Below, piece by piece: positions 45,046 through 54,000 of a stretch of 64,000 bases of DNA. The DNA is from Pseudomonadota bacterium. Lineage in GTDB: Bacteria > Myxococcota_A > Polyangia > Haliangiales > Haliangiaceae. Every line of letters begins with the position of its first letter. The first letter of the stretch is position 1. Location: assembly GCA_022360315.1 (NCBI GenBank), contig JAKSDA010000012.1, forward strand, positions 1-64,000, in the 5' to 3' direction. Below the pieces are notes generated by a model. It was not told where the DNA came from. It searched no databases and saw only the letters and a list, made by a program, of their open reading frames with translations. The translations under genes were made by a program, and so were the position numbers.

Positions 45046-46371
45046 ATGGCCGCTTCCGAACGTCCGTTACCGCCGGGCCGGCGGGGATTTCCTGTCATCG
45101 GCGAAACCCTGTCATTCGCCCGCAATAGCCGGCAATTTGGCGAACAGCGCCGGCAGCGATACGGGCCGATCTTTCGTACCCATTTGTTTGGTCAACCGAC
45201 CATTGTCATGTCGGGAGCGGATGCGATGCAGTTTGTGTTCAAAAACGAGCATCGCTATTTCTCCGCGGTTTGGCCTTATAGCACCCGAAAACTGCTGGGC
45301 GAGCAAAGCCTGTCCGTACAGTGCGATCCCACTCATATGCAGAGGCGCAAATTGTTGCGCCAGGCGTTCGCCCCCAAAGTGCTCGCCGCTTACGTGCCAG
45401 AGATGGAGCGTATTGCGCGCATTCATCTGGCAAAATGGCGAGCAGAGGGGCGCTTTGCCTGGTGTTCTCGGCTCGCCGATTTCACCTATCATCTGGCCTG
45501 TTCTCTCATTGTCGGCGACGAGCGGCTGCTCGGCCTTGCCGACACCTTTCAGACCTGGATCCAGGGCCTGTTCAGTTTGCCCGTTCCCCTGCCGTGGGCC
45601 AGGTTTGGCCGGGCCCAGCGGGCCCGCGCCGAACTCATCGGCGGCATCGAAATGACCGTGCGTGAGCGCCTGCGCGACGGCATTTCGCCCGGCGCTCGCG
45701 ATGCCCTGAGCGTGCTTCTGTCGGCCAGCGACGAGCACGGCGAAAAACTCTCGGTAAAGGAGCTCTGCGATCAGCTGCTCACATTGCTCTTTGCCGGCCA
45801 CGACACCTCTTCGTCGGCTCTGGCTTCATTTTGCCTCCTCGTCGCACAACATCCCAAGGTCCTGTCCAGGCTGCGCGCAGAACAGTCGGGGGCGGACCTC
45901 GACGGCCCGCTCGCGATCGACATGGTCGAGCGCATGCCTTACCTGGGCCAGGTCGTCAGAGAAGTTCTGCGTCTTGTTCCGCCGGTCGGGGGTGGCTTTC
46001 GCACAGTCCTCACCCCCTGCGAATTCGCCGGCTATCGGATACCCAAGGGCTGGCGGGTTCACTACCAGATCCATAGCACCCATCGCAACGATGCGCACTT
46101 CGCCGAGCCCGACTCGTTCGATCCGGATCGTTTCGGCCCCGAGCGGGCCGAAGATCGACACACTCGCTTTGCTCTGGTGCCGTTTGGCGGTGGGCCGCGC
46201 ATCTGTATCGGCATGGAGTTCGCGCGTATCGAGATGCTGGTATTGGGGTCGCTTCTGCTCCGCGATTACCAGTGGGACATCGAGCCCGACCAGGACCTCA
46301 CCATTGACTCCATGCCGGTTCCACGGCCGCGCAGTGGTCTCATCGTGCGCTTTCGACCGCGCGCCAGCTAG
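45046..46371 (+). CDS. Cytochrome P450
   Basis: A 441-residue soluble P450. The I-helix is AGHDTSS, the ExxR is EVLR in VVREVLRLVPPV, and the heme-thiolate motif is FGGGPRICIG with Cys387. The N-terminus (LPPGRRGFPVIGETLSFARN) is Pro-rich as in CYP120/CYP26-like enzymes acting on retinoid or long-chain substrates; this similarity is by pattern. ATG 45046 is preferred, but ATG 44986 in the same frame would add 20 residues. Last gene of the SDR-aminotransferase-glnS-methyltransferase-P450 run. No ferredoxin partner adjacent. Confidence 0.9.
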   Translation: MAASERPLPPGRRGFPVIGETLSFARNSRQFGEQRRQRYGPIFRTHLFGQPTIVMSGADAMQFVFKNEHRYFSAVWPYSTRKLLGEQSLSVQCDPTHMQRRKLLRQAFAPKVLAAYVPEMERIARIHLAKWRAEGRFAWCSRLADFTYHLACSLIVGDERLLGLADTFQTWIQGLFSLPVPLPWARFGRAQRARAELIGGIEMTVRERLRDGISPGARDALSVLLSASDEHGEKLSVKELCDQLLTLLFAGHDTSSSALASFCLLVAQHPKVLSRLRAEQSGADLDGPLAIDMVERMPYLGQVVREVLRLVPPVGGGFRTVLTPCEFAGYRIPKGWRVHYQIHSTHRNDAHFAEPDSFDPDRFGPERAEDRHTRFALVPFGGGPRICIGMEFARIEMLVLGSLLLRDYQWDIEPDQDLTIDSMPVPRPRSGLIVRFRPRAS

Positions 46372-46544
46372 CCCGGGCCGGCCTGGTGCCGATCTGTAAA
46401 CGCCTTAAATTATTATTTTTTTCTGATAACGTCCGGGCCTGGAATAATCGCTTCTACTGCTGCGTTATGGTCGCGATGATTCGATAGGGTTTCACACCGG
46501 ATTCATAGGCCTCATCAGGCACACGTAGACAAATTGGTATTCTC

Positions 46545-47066
46545 ATGAATCGGCTAGCTATTGCGCTTTCTGTGGGTTTTTCAGCCGCGATCGGTGTCAC
46601 TGCCTGCGCCTCGCAGGTTCAAACCATCCCGGGCACCACGATTCACGACAACTCGACCAACCGCGCGATCCTCGACGTGGTGGAGCAATATCGGGTGGCG
46701 GTTGAGCGTCAGGACACGGCGGCGTTGCTCTTGATGGCGTCCAAGCAGTACTGGGAGGACGGCGGCACCCCCACGGGGGGCGATGACTACGGCTACGACG
46801 GATTGCGCCAGGTGTTGCAGAAGCGTTTTCCCAAGGCGTCGGACATCCGGTACTCACTGCGATACGTCAATCTGTACCGCCGGTGCAAGGCCGACGGCGA
46901 TCCCGCGACCAACGACGGCTGTCGGGCGTATGTCGATGTTCTCATCGATGCCAGCTACAGTGTCACCGACGCCATGGGTCAGGCCAAGCGTCCCGACATG
47001 CGCGATCAGAACCAGCTGGTACTCGAGTGGAACGGCACGAAATGGCTGTTTCTGTCCGGGATGTAG
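46545..47066 (+). CDS. NTF2-like lipoprotein
   Basis: A 173-residue protein with lipobox VTAC (Cys21). The mature region (AILDVVEQYRVAVERQDTAALLLMAS) starts like the SnoaL/DUF4440 NTF2-like fold, with a single conserved Trp/Asp-rich loop and a final QNQLVLEWNGTKWLFLSGM strand. Two Cys (RCKADGDPATNDGC) probably pair. Periplasmic, lipid-anchored; enzyme or adaptor role cannot be told. The upstream 170 bp are AT-rich. It converges on the membrane peptidase with a triple 19-bp repeat between stops. Confidence 0.75.
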   Translation: MNRLAIALSVGFSAAIGVTACASQVQTIPGTTIHDNSTNRAILDVVEQYRVAVERQDTAALLLMASKQYWEDGGTPTGGDDYGYDGLRQVLQKRFPKASDIRYSLRYVNLYRRCKADGDPATNDGCRAYVDVLIDASYSVTDAMGQAKRPDMRDQNQLVLEWNGTKWLFLSGM

Positions 47067-47075
47067 AGCCCGGCA

Positions 47076-47132
47076 GGCCGGCGATATCGGCTCAGGCCGG
47101 CGATATCGGCTCAGGCCGGCGATATCGTCTCA
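47076..47132. repeat. Three tandem copies of a 19-bp unit at the convergent junction
   Basis: GGCCGGCGATATCGGCTCA at 47076-47094, 47095-47113 and 47114-47132 (one mismatch in the last). Each ends in TCA, a minus-strand TGA, and the third is the peptidase stop codon. The unit contains the palindrome CGATATCG, so the array could also fold as a terminator. Confidence 0.8.
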
Positions 47133-49532
47133 GCGGACCGCCCACTCGCTGTCTTTCCAGACCAGGCGATCGAGCCAGTCGGCGCCGTAGAGCTGGGTAA
47201 CCCGCGGCTGTGTCGGCTCCGTCATGATCGCTGCGGCTCGCTCGACCAGTGGGCGATTGCCCGATTGATAGGCGGTCTCGGCCATCAGACGTGCAGCTTC
47301 ACGTCTGACCAAAAGGTCGGGCACGCCTCGATCCAGGGCCATGGCCAGCATGTGAGCCGCCTCGTCCGGTGTGCCACGGCCGGCCAGATTGCGTCCCATC
47401 AAATAGTAGCCGAGCCCGAAATCGGGCTCGGCGAGAACGGTCCGAGCTGCCCGCCCAAAGAGCACCAGGGGATCGATTTCCCCACCCGGGGTATGGTTCC
47501 AGAAGTAGGACCGCAGGGCGTCGCCAGCCTGGCCGCGATGGCGCGCGGCAAACAACTGGACCGCGAGCAATCGCTTTTCGCGGTCGGGCAGCGGCAGATC
47601 GGCGACGGAGGTCAAAAGGGCCTCGACCTCGTCGAGTTCGCCGGTCCGCGCGACCAGCGCGGCCAACTCCCAGGTGGCCCGGGCCCGGATCGACGATGAT
47701 ATGTCGTCGCGATTGCCGGCGATGGCGCGGAAAATTTCGCCGGCCTGGCTACTCTTTCCCCCTGCGGCCAGGAGGCCGGCCAATTCGAGGCGGTAGCGCG
47801 GTTCGTGGGGCACCTGCCGGCATACCTGGCGAGCCAGTTCGATCGCCCGGGCCACGTCCCCTCGGACCAGTGCCTCGGCCATGTCATGCCGCTGGCGGGC
47901 GATGGCGTGCGGGCACACCCGGGAAAAGATGCCCGGCCGACGATAGCGTTCGCGCACCATTTCTGCCGCTCCCGGTGGCAGCTCGATGCCATCGATCATC
48001 TGGCTCCACGCGCCGACCAGGTCGGCCTGCGTCCTGCCATAGGCGGCCTGAAAATTGCCGCCCGAGCGGTACAGAATGCGCAGCGGCGCAGCCCCGTACG
48101 TATCGAGTAAATGGCGCACGAGGGAGCCGGCGACCATGTAGCTGCGCGATGATGCAACGGCCAGAAATCCGGTCGACAAGAGGCGCTCGACCGGCGGATC
48201 CAGGCCGAGCTCGCGCAGCGCCTTGACCGTTTGATGGGGGGTGAGTGGCTTGTCGAAATGATTGGGCCAATCTGCGGCCACCGCAATGCCCTCGATCAGT
48301 CCGACGTTAAACAAAACCGGCAGGCCGAGCCAGCGAGCCGCGCTGACCCGAAACCCAGGCGAGCCAAACGCCCCGGCCACGACATGGGTGATTTCGTGGC
48401 GCAGGATCGGATGGGGAAACGAGCGGTGATTGAGATAGATCTCGCTCCGCCACGGTTTGGCCATGTAGACATTGCGAGCGCCCATCATGCGGTGTTTGTC
48501 GTTGGCATCGGCAAAATAAAATGAGGTGATGCGTCGCTCAGGCGCCGCGCCCAGGGTGCGCACCGCCTGGGCGTAGCGGAACTCGTGGTCCTGGGCGATG
48601 ATGCGAATATCGCGTTCGATCTCGCCGCCGGGTTGGTAGTAGATGACAAAGTGCTCGGTGTCGTAGCGGCCGCCCAGAAATCGCTTGATGTCGTTGCCGT
48701 CGATGTCGAAGCCGAGCGCGCCCGAGTTGAGCTGCAGCAAGGCTGCCAGCGATCCGGCGGCGAGCGCGGTTAGGCCGGCGGCCAGTCGATGTTCGCCAGG
48801 ACGGGGATCGAAGCTCAGGCGCACGGTCGGCACATCGAGCCAGATTGACGCTATAGCCAGAAAAGCGGCCACAAGACTCACATGATAGAGTCTGGCCCAG
48901 TAAAAAGGCGCGCCAAACGAGAGCGACTCGTCGTAGAGATTGCCGGGGAAGTAGCCGGCAAAGAGGTTGTACGAAAATACCGGTGGAGCGCTGTAGAAGC
49001 GCCATATTGCATATGCCGCGCTGGCCAGGAAGCAGAACAGAGGCAACCCGATGCGCAAAAATTTCCGCGGGCCACACAAAAGGCCGATGGTGACACCGAT
49101 CGCGCTGGCCAGAACCGATGATAGGGCGGGCAAGAGGAGGTAGGCGTGCAGGCCAAAAAGCCAGTCGCAGTTGGGCACTCGCAGGCCATTGGCTGCGATG
49201 ATGGCCAGCGGCAGGAGCAGCAGGGCCAGATTGACCGCGGCCGCGCGACCGACCAGGGCGGCCAGAAAGCGCACGGAACTCGGTAAAAGACCGCGCGAAG
49301 GCCTGTGCAGGCTGGCGCGGACCCGGCCGACCAGCGCCGAACTCGACAGCAAGGCGACCACGCTGCCGAGAAGGGCCATGACAAAGCTGAAGCCGAAAGC
49401 GAGCAGATTGAACAGTGGGATAAAGGCCATGATCAGTGCCGCCGCTACCAGCACGACCTGGCCCAATAGCACCGATTTCGAGCGCACGTGAGCGCGCATC
49501 GCATCGCCGAGAAGCGTGGGACTCGTCGTCAT
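47130..49532 (-). CDS. Membrane protein with gluzincin peptidase and TPR region
   Basis: An 800-residue protein. The first 265 residues carry about seven transmembrane helices. A soluble domain follows, with HEITH (His379, Glu380, His383) in LRHEITHVVAGAFG, the zinc site of gluzincin (peptidase MA-like) proteins. GLIEGIAVAADW, about 40 residues later, fits the third-ligand Glu region. The C-terminal 280 residues are TPR-like helices (RYRLELAGLLAAGGKSSQAGEIF). It probably acts on periplasmic or membrane-adjacent protein substrates; none is evident. Stop codon is part of a triple repeat. No operon partner. Confidence 0.82.
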   Translation of the reverse strand: MTTSPTLLGDAMRAHVRSKSVLLGQVVLVAAALIMAFIPLFNLLAFGFSFVMALLGSVVALLSSSALVGRVRASLHRPSRGLLPSSVRFLAALVGRAAAVNLALLLLPLAIIAANGLRVPNCDWLFGLHAYLLLPALSSVLASAIGVTIGLLCGPRKFLRIGLPLFCFLASAAYAIWRFYSAPPVFSYNLFAGYFPGNLYDESLSFGAPFYWARLYHVSLVAAFLAIASIWLDVPTVRLSFDPRPGEHRLAAGLTALAAGSLAALLQLNSGALGFDIDGNDIKRFLGGRYDTEHFVIYYQPGGEIERDIRIIAQDHEFRYAQAVRTLGAAPERRITSFYFADANDKHRMMGARNVYMAKPWRSEIYLNHRSFPHPILRHEITHVVAGAFGSPGFRVSAARWLGLPVLFNVGLIEGIAVAADWPNHFDKPLTPHQTVKALRELGLDPPVERLLSTGFLAVASSRSYMVAGSLVRHLLDTYGAAPLRILYRSGGNFQAAYGRTQADLVGAWSQMIDGIELPPGAAEMVRERYRRPGIFSRVCPHAIARQRHDMAEALVRGDVARAIELARQVCRQVPHEPRYRLELAGLLAAGGKSSQAGEIFRAIAGNRDDISSSIRARATWELAALVARTGELDEVEALLTSVADLPLPDREKRLLAVQLFAARHRGQAGDALRSYFWNHTPGGEIDPLVLFGRAARTVLAEPDFGLGYYLMGRNLAGRGTPDEAAHMLAMALDRGVPDLLVRREAARLMAETAYQSGNRPLVERAAAIMTEPTQPRVTQLYGADWLDRLVWKDSEWAVR

Positions 49533-49668
49533 ATCAGTCTTTGATGCATGGGCATGGAGCTGACGTGTCGGTGTTCTTTGCGCCGAGCGCTAGGAGGCTC
49601 GATCCGTCCCGTCAATAGTTTCCCGCGATCTTGCTCGGCGCGATTGTGGTCCCATGTCTCAGCAGACC

Positions 49669-50403
49669 TCAATCCCCGCCATCGCGGACTTCGGGAAAGT
49701 ACTGGTCGGTCATGCGGTCCCAATAGCGCATGAGATTGTCGAGCGACTTCACGTGCTCAGTCACCTTGTTCTCGTACGGCGGCCTGACCAGATTGCCGAT
49801 GTATGAATAGGCCGCCGCATCCACCGTCGTGGGCCTGTCGCCCATGAGAAATGGCTTATCGGCCAGTAAATCAGATATCGCATTAAAATCTGCAATATGG
49901 ATGATCGCCGTCTCGTCGGAATTATGCCGGCCGATACCATGGCCCCACATCTGATCGACGATGACCTGGCGAAGCCCGTCAATCGCAGGTGCCCACTGTT
50001 CCTCGGCCGCTCCGGGTGCCAGTGCGCTGGCCAGAACGTGGCGGTACTTTTGCCAGTTCTCTTCTACTCGATACCGAACATCGATCACCGCCCAATAAAT
50101 GTTTTCTTTGATCATTCGGCGGAATGCGACCGATATGGCTCGCTCGGTCGCGCTCAGATCGCCATCGAGATCGATCCCTTCTCGCTTTTTGAGCATATCG
50201 ATGATGAGCGTGGAGTCGCCCATGCGCTCGCCCTTGTACTCGATAAACGGGATCTTGCCCTTGGGGGCCTGGTCCAGGGAGGGCGCCGGGAGAGCCCGGT
50301 ACGGCACTTCGGCGATGCGAAACCACGTTTCGAGCTTCAGGCACGGAGGGCTCAGGCTAGGCAATCCATAGAGCGGCGTAATCATCGTGTAGAAGTCGAT
50401 CAT
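49669..50403 (-). CDS. Glutathione S-transferase, metaxin/Fax-like
   Basis: A 244-residue protein from ATG 50403 (the open frame to 50520 lacks homology). A thioredoxin-fold N-domain (MITPLYGLPSLSPPCLKLETWFRIAEVPY, then KGKIPFIEYKGERMGDSTLII) is followed by a helical C-domain ending VDAAAYSYIGNLV. The order Pro-Cys in SPPCLK, and the Fax/metaxin style C-domain, set it apart from classical GSTs; it may act as a dehalogenase or detoxifying enzyme. It sits between the membrane peptidase and the PKS, facing away from the PKS. Confidence 0.82.
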   Translation of the reverse strand: MIDFYTMITPLYGLPSLSPPCLKLETWFRIAEVPYRALPAPSLDQAPKGKIPFIEYKGERMGDSTLIIDMLKKREGIDLDGDLSATERAISVAFRRMIKENIYWAVIDVRYRVEENWQKYRHVLASALAPGAAEEQWAPAIDGLRQVIVDQMWGHGIGRHNSDETAIIHIADFNAISDLLADKPFLMGDRPTTVDAAAYSYIGNLVRPPYENKVTEHVKSLDNLMRYWDRMTDQYFPEVRDGGD

Positions 50404-51026
50404 TGCCAGGTCAGGGTACACGAGCAAGATGCCGTTATCAAGATGACGGCTGTATGGCTGAACCAAAGCAGTGGGCAACCGTGAAGCGGTGCCCAGGCCA
50501 AGTCCGAGCAGTCCAATCATCAGACTCGGATCGCGAGTCGCAGTGTAGGTTTGTCATCGTGTGCTACGGGTCGCTCGAGGGGTCGCCACGGTATCTGGTT
50601 GATACCAGCCGTGGTATTTATAATCAAATAGCCGGACATCGCTCGATGAGACATGAGCGATACAGACGGAGCGCAATCGGCGTTTTGTCCGCTACAAGAA
50701 TCCACCACCAACTCACGCCAACGCACATAGATTCGGCAGCGATAGAGCTGGCAGGGCCCGGCCAGCAGCAGCGCCTGGGCAGGCTGCCGCGATAAAACCG
50801 CCATCGATGCGTCCCCATGATCTGCAATTTCGATGACGCGGGTTCATATGGTGAGTGCGCCATGTGGTTTGGCGATACGTATATGTGCCATGTGGCGATT
50901 TGCGATAAAGAATCTCTTACTCACTGTCGATTTCATATTGATGTCTCCATTTGATGTCTCCATGGCTGGAGAGACGTTTGCGACTCATTCATGGTTCATC
51001 GCAACAGATATCGCAGAGTAGAGCAT
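50404..51026. other. Divergent region upstream of the PKS gene
   Basis: A 623-bp AT-richer region with no supported gene. It holds a promoter-like TATAAT with an overlapping inverted repeat (listed separately). It also has near-duplicate blocks GCCATGTGG around 50861 and 50887, and the 11-bp GATGTCTCCAT repeated at 50940-50964 next to a TCTCCA-TGGC-TGGAGA hairpin. Confidence 0.5.
50602..50624 (+). promoter_or_regulatory. Candidate PKS promoter with overlapping operator
   Basis: TATAAT at 50619-50624. An inverted repeat ATACCA-GCCG-TGGTAT (50602-50617) fills the spacer just upstream, the position expected for a repressor site. The transcript would have a 400-nt leader to the PKS start. The -35 is weak. 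Confidence 0.4.
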
Positions 51027-54000
51027 ATGTCGTCCAATAGTCTCGAACAAATAACATATGATCAGACACCTCCGCTCGGCCGGACGTCCCGCCAGGGAAT
51101 GCTCGACGCAGGTGATGCGGAACGGCGCGGCCGGCAATCGGTCAATTCGCTCGACATCGGCGAGCTCGAGGGTCTGGTCAAACGAACTCTCCACGATGTG
51201 ATCGGCGATAGTATCGGCGATTCGATCGATGAGACCAGGCGTTTGCGCGACCTGGGGCTCGACTCGGTCGGTGCCATGGAGATGCTTTCGCGCCTGTCGG
51301 AAGCGATCGGCCAAGAGCTGCCATCCACTCTGCCATGGGAGTACCCGACAGTCGCTCGACTGGCAGCTCGGCTATTCCAGTACATCAGCGGGACAACCGA
51401 GGCAGAATCGGCTGGGCAGGGCCAGCTGGTGCCGGCCGGTGATGAGCCCATTGCCATCGTGGGCATCGGTTGTCGCTTCCCCGGTCGAGCGGATGGACCC
51501 GACGCGTTCTGGCGCCTTCTTCACGACGGAGTCGATGCCATCAGCGAGGTGCCGCCCACGCGATGGGCAGTCGCTGAATTTTACCATGAGGACATTGCCG
51601 CCTCGGGCACCATGAACACCCGCTGGGGTGGCTTCATCGACAGCATCGATCGCTTTGATCCGCTGTTTTTTGCCATTTCGCCGCGCGAAGCGATCGAAAT
51701 GGACCCCCAGCAGCGGCTTGCGCTGGAGCTGGCCTGGGCCGCGCTCGAGGATGCCGGCATCGTGCCCGCGGCAGTCGAGGGGACCCGTGCTGGCGTGTAT
51801 ATCGGGGCAATGTGGAGTGACTATGCGCGTCTTCGCCGCGGTGATACGAGCTGTATCGAGCAACATACCGCCACTGGCGAAGACACCTCCATCATCAGTG
51901 GGCGCATCTCCTACGCACTGGGATTGCTCGGCCCCAGCGTCACGGTCAACACGGCCTGTTCGTCGTCCTTGGTCGCCATGCATCTGGCCTGCCGCAGCTT
52001 GCGCTGGGGGGAAACCGACCTGGCTCTGGCCGGAGGCGTCAATGTCATGGCCTCGCCTTACAGCACGGTGGCCATGACGAAATTCGGCGCCATGGCGCCC
52101 GATGGTCGGTGCAAGACCTTTGACGCCCGCGCCAATGGGTATGTGCGCGGAGAGGGGGGGGGTGTGGTCGTTCTCAAGCGCCTGGCCAGTGCGGTCCGCG
52201 ACGGCGACCGCATCTATTGTCTCATTCGCGGCAGCGCGACCAACAACGATGGTCCCAGTAACGGTCTGTCTGCTCCCAATCCAGCTGCTCAGGAGGCTGT
52301 GCTTCGCGATGCATATCGCGATGCTGGGGTCGATCCCAGGACCGTGCACTACGTTGAAGCTCACGGCACCGGAACACTGCTCGGCGACCCGATCGAGGCC
52401 TCGGCGCTCGGCCGCGTGCTGGGCCGGGGCGCGGGTCGTGCGCCCGAATCGCCTCTGCATGTGGGCTCGGTAAAGACCAATATCGGCCACCTCGAAGCAG
52501 CTGCGGGTAGCGCCGGAGTCATCAAGACCGCCCTATCTCTCTATCACGGCGAGTTGCCGGCGAGTCTGCATTTCGAGAAACCCAATCCCAATATCGACTT
52601 CGATGGACTGGGTATCCGAGTACAGGACCGGCGGGGGCCATGGCCGGCCGACGGTGAATTGCGCCGCGCCGGGGTGAGTGGATTTGGCTTTGGAGGTAGT
52701 AATTGCCACCTCGTGCTGGAACAGGCCGCGCAGTTGTCGAGGTCCATCGTGGCGATTTCAGCGGCCGACCAGGCCGGGTTGCGGCATCGATTGAAGGTGC
52801 TGCTGCCCCAGCTCGGCCAGCTGCACAGCCAACCATTGCGCACTGCGTTTGCGCGGGCAGTCAACCGCATTGCGGGCGGCGGTCGGGTGCGGACGGTCAT
52901 CGGGGCCGATACCCTGCAAGACTTGTCCGAGGGGTTTGCCCGGGGCATCGCCGGGCAGGCCGGCACCTCGCGTGACCTTGGCGATGCCCAGCCCCGGGTC
53001 GTATTTGTCTGTTCTGGGCAGGGCGGGCAATGGCTGGGCATGGGCCGCGGTCTTTTGCAGCAAGAGCCGGTTTTTCGGGCTGCCATTCGATCGGTAGACA
53101 GGCATGTATCCCGATTGGCAGGATGGTCGGTACTCGACCAGCTGGTTGCCGACGAGGCCGGTTCTCGACTGGGTGAGGTGGCGGTGGCGCAGCCGGTCAT
53201 CTTTGCCATGCAAGTGGGGTTGGCCGCTCTGTGGCGTTCCTGGGGGATCGAACCGGACGCGGTTTTGGGGCTCAGTATCGGCGAGGTGGCTGCGGCTCGT
53301 GTGGCCGGCATCCTGAGTTTGGCCGACGCCTGTCGGGTCATCGTCGAACAGGCCAGGCTGGTCAGTGAGCATGTTTCCGGACGGGGCGCCATGGTGGTGA
53401 CTGGCCTCGGGCCCGGGCCTCTCGACGAGTATCTGGCTCTCGTGGGCGAGCGTGCGTGTCGCGCGATCGATCTCGGGCCGTCCCTGACTGTGGCGTCTGG
53501 CGATATCGGCGCCGTGGCCGCTTTGACCGAAGCGCTGCAACGAGACGGCATCGCCGCGCATCGCGTAAACATCGACTACGCGTCTCACAGTCCACATATG
53601 GACGCGATCGACCAGAAGACGCGCGAGGCCCTGCGCACAGTGGAGCCGCGCTCGGCCGACATCCCCATGTATTCCACCACTCTCGACCGCTGGATCAGCG
53701 GAGTCGAGTGCAACGGTGCTTATTGGATTCAGAACGGCCGCAACGCGGTGCGCTTTGAGCGGGCGATCCGGGCCATTTGCCGGGACGATCGAAGCTGGCC
53801 GGCCGATCGAATAACCGGCCGCCCGGCTGCTCCGCTCGGTGACAATGCCGCGCATTGTTCGCCGGGACGTCCAGCTGGGCGGACACTGTTTGTCGAGCTG
53901 GGACCCCATCCGATCCTGGCCCGGCCGATCGCCGATACCATATCCGCTTGTCGGGCCGATGCCGAGGTCGTGGCCAGCTGCCGGCGCAACGAAGACGAGC

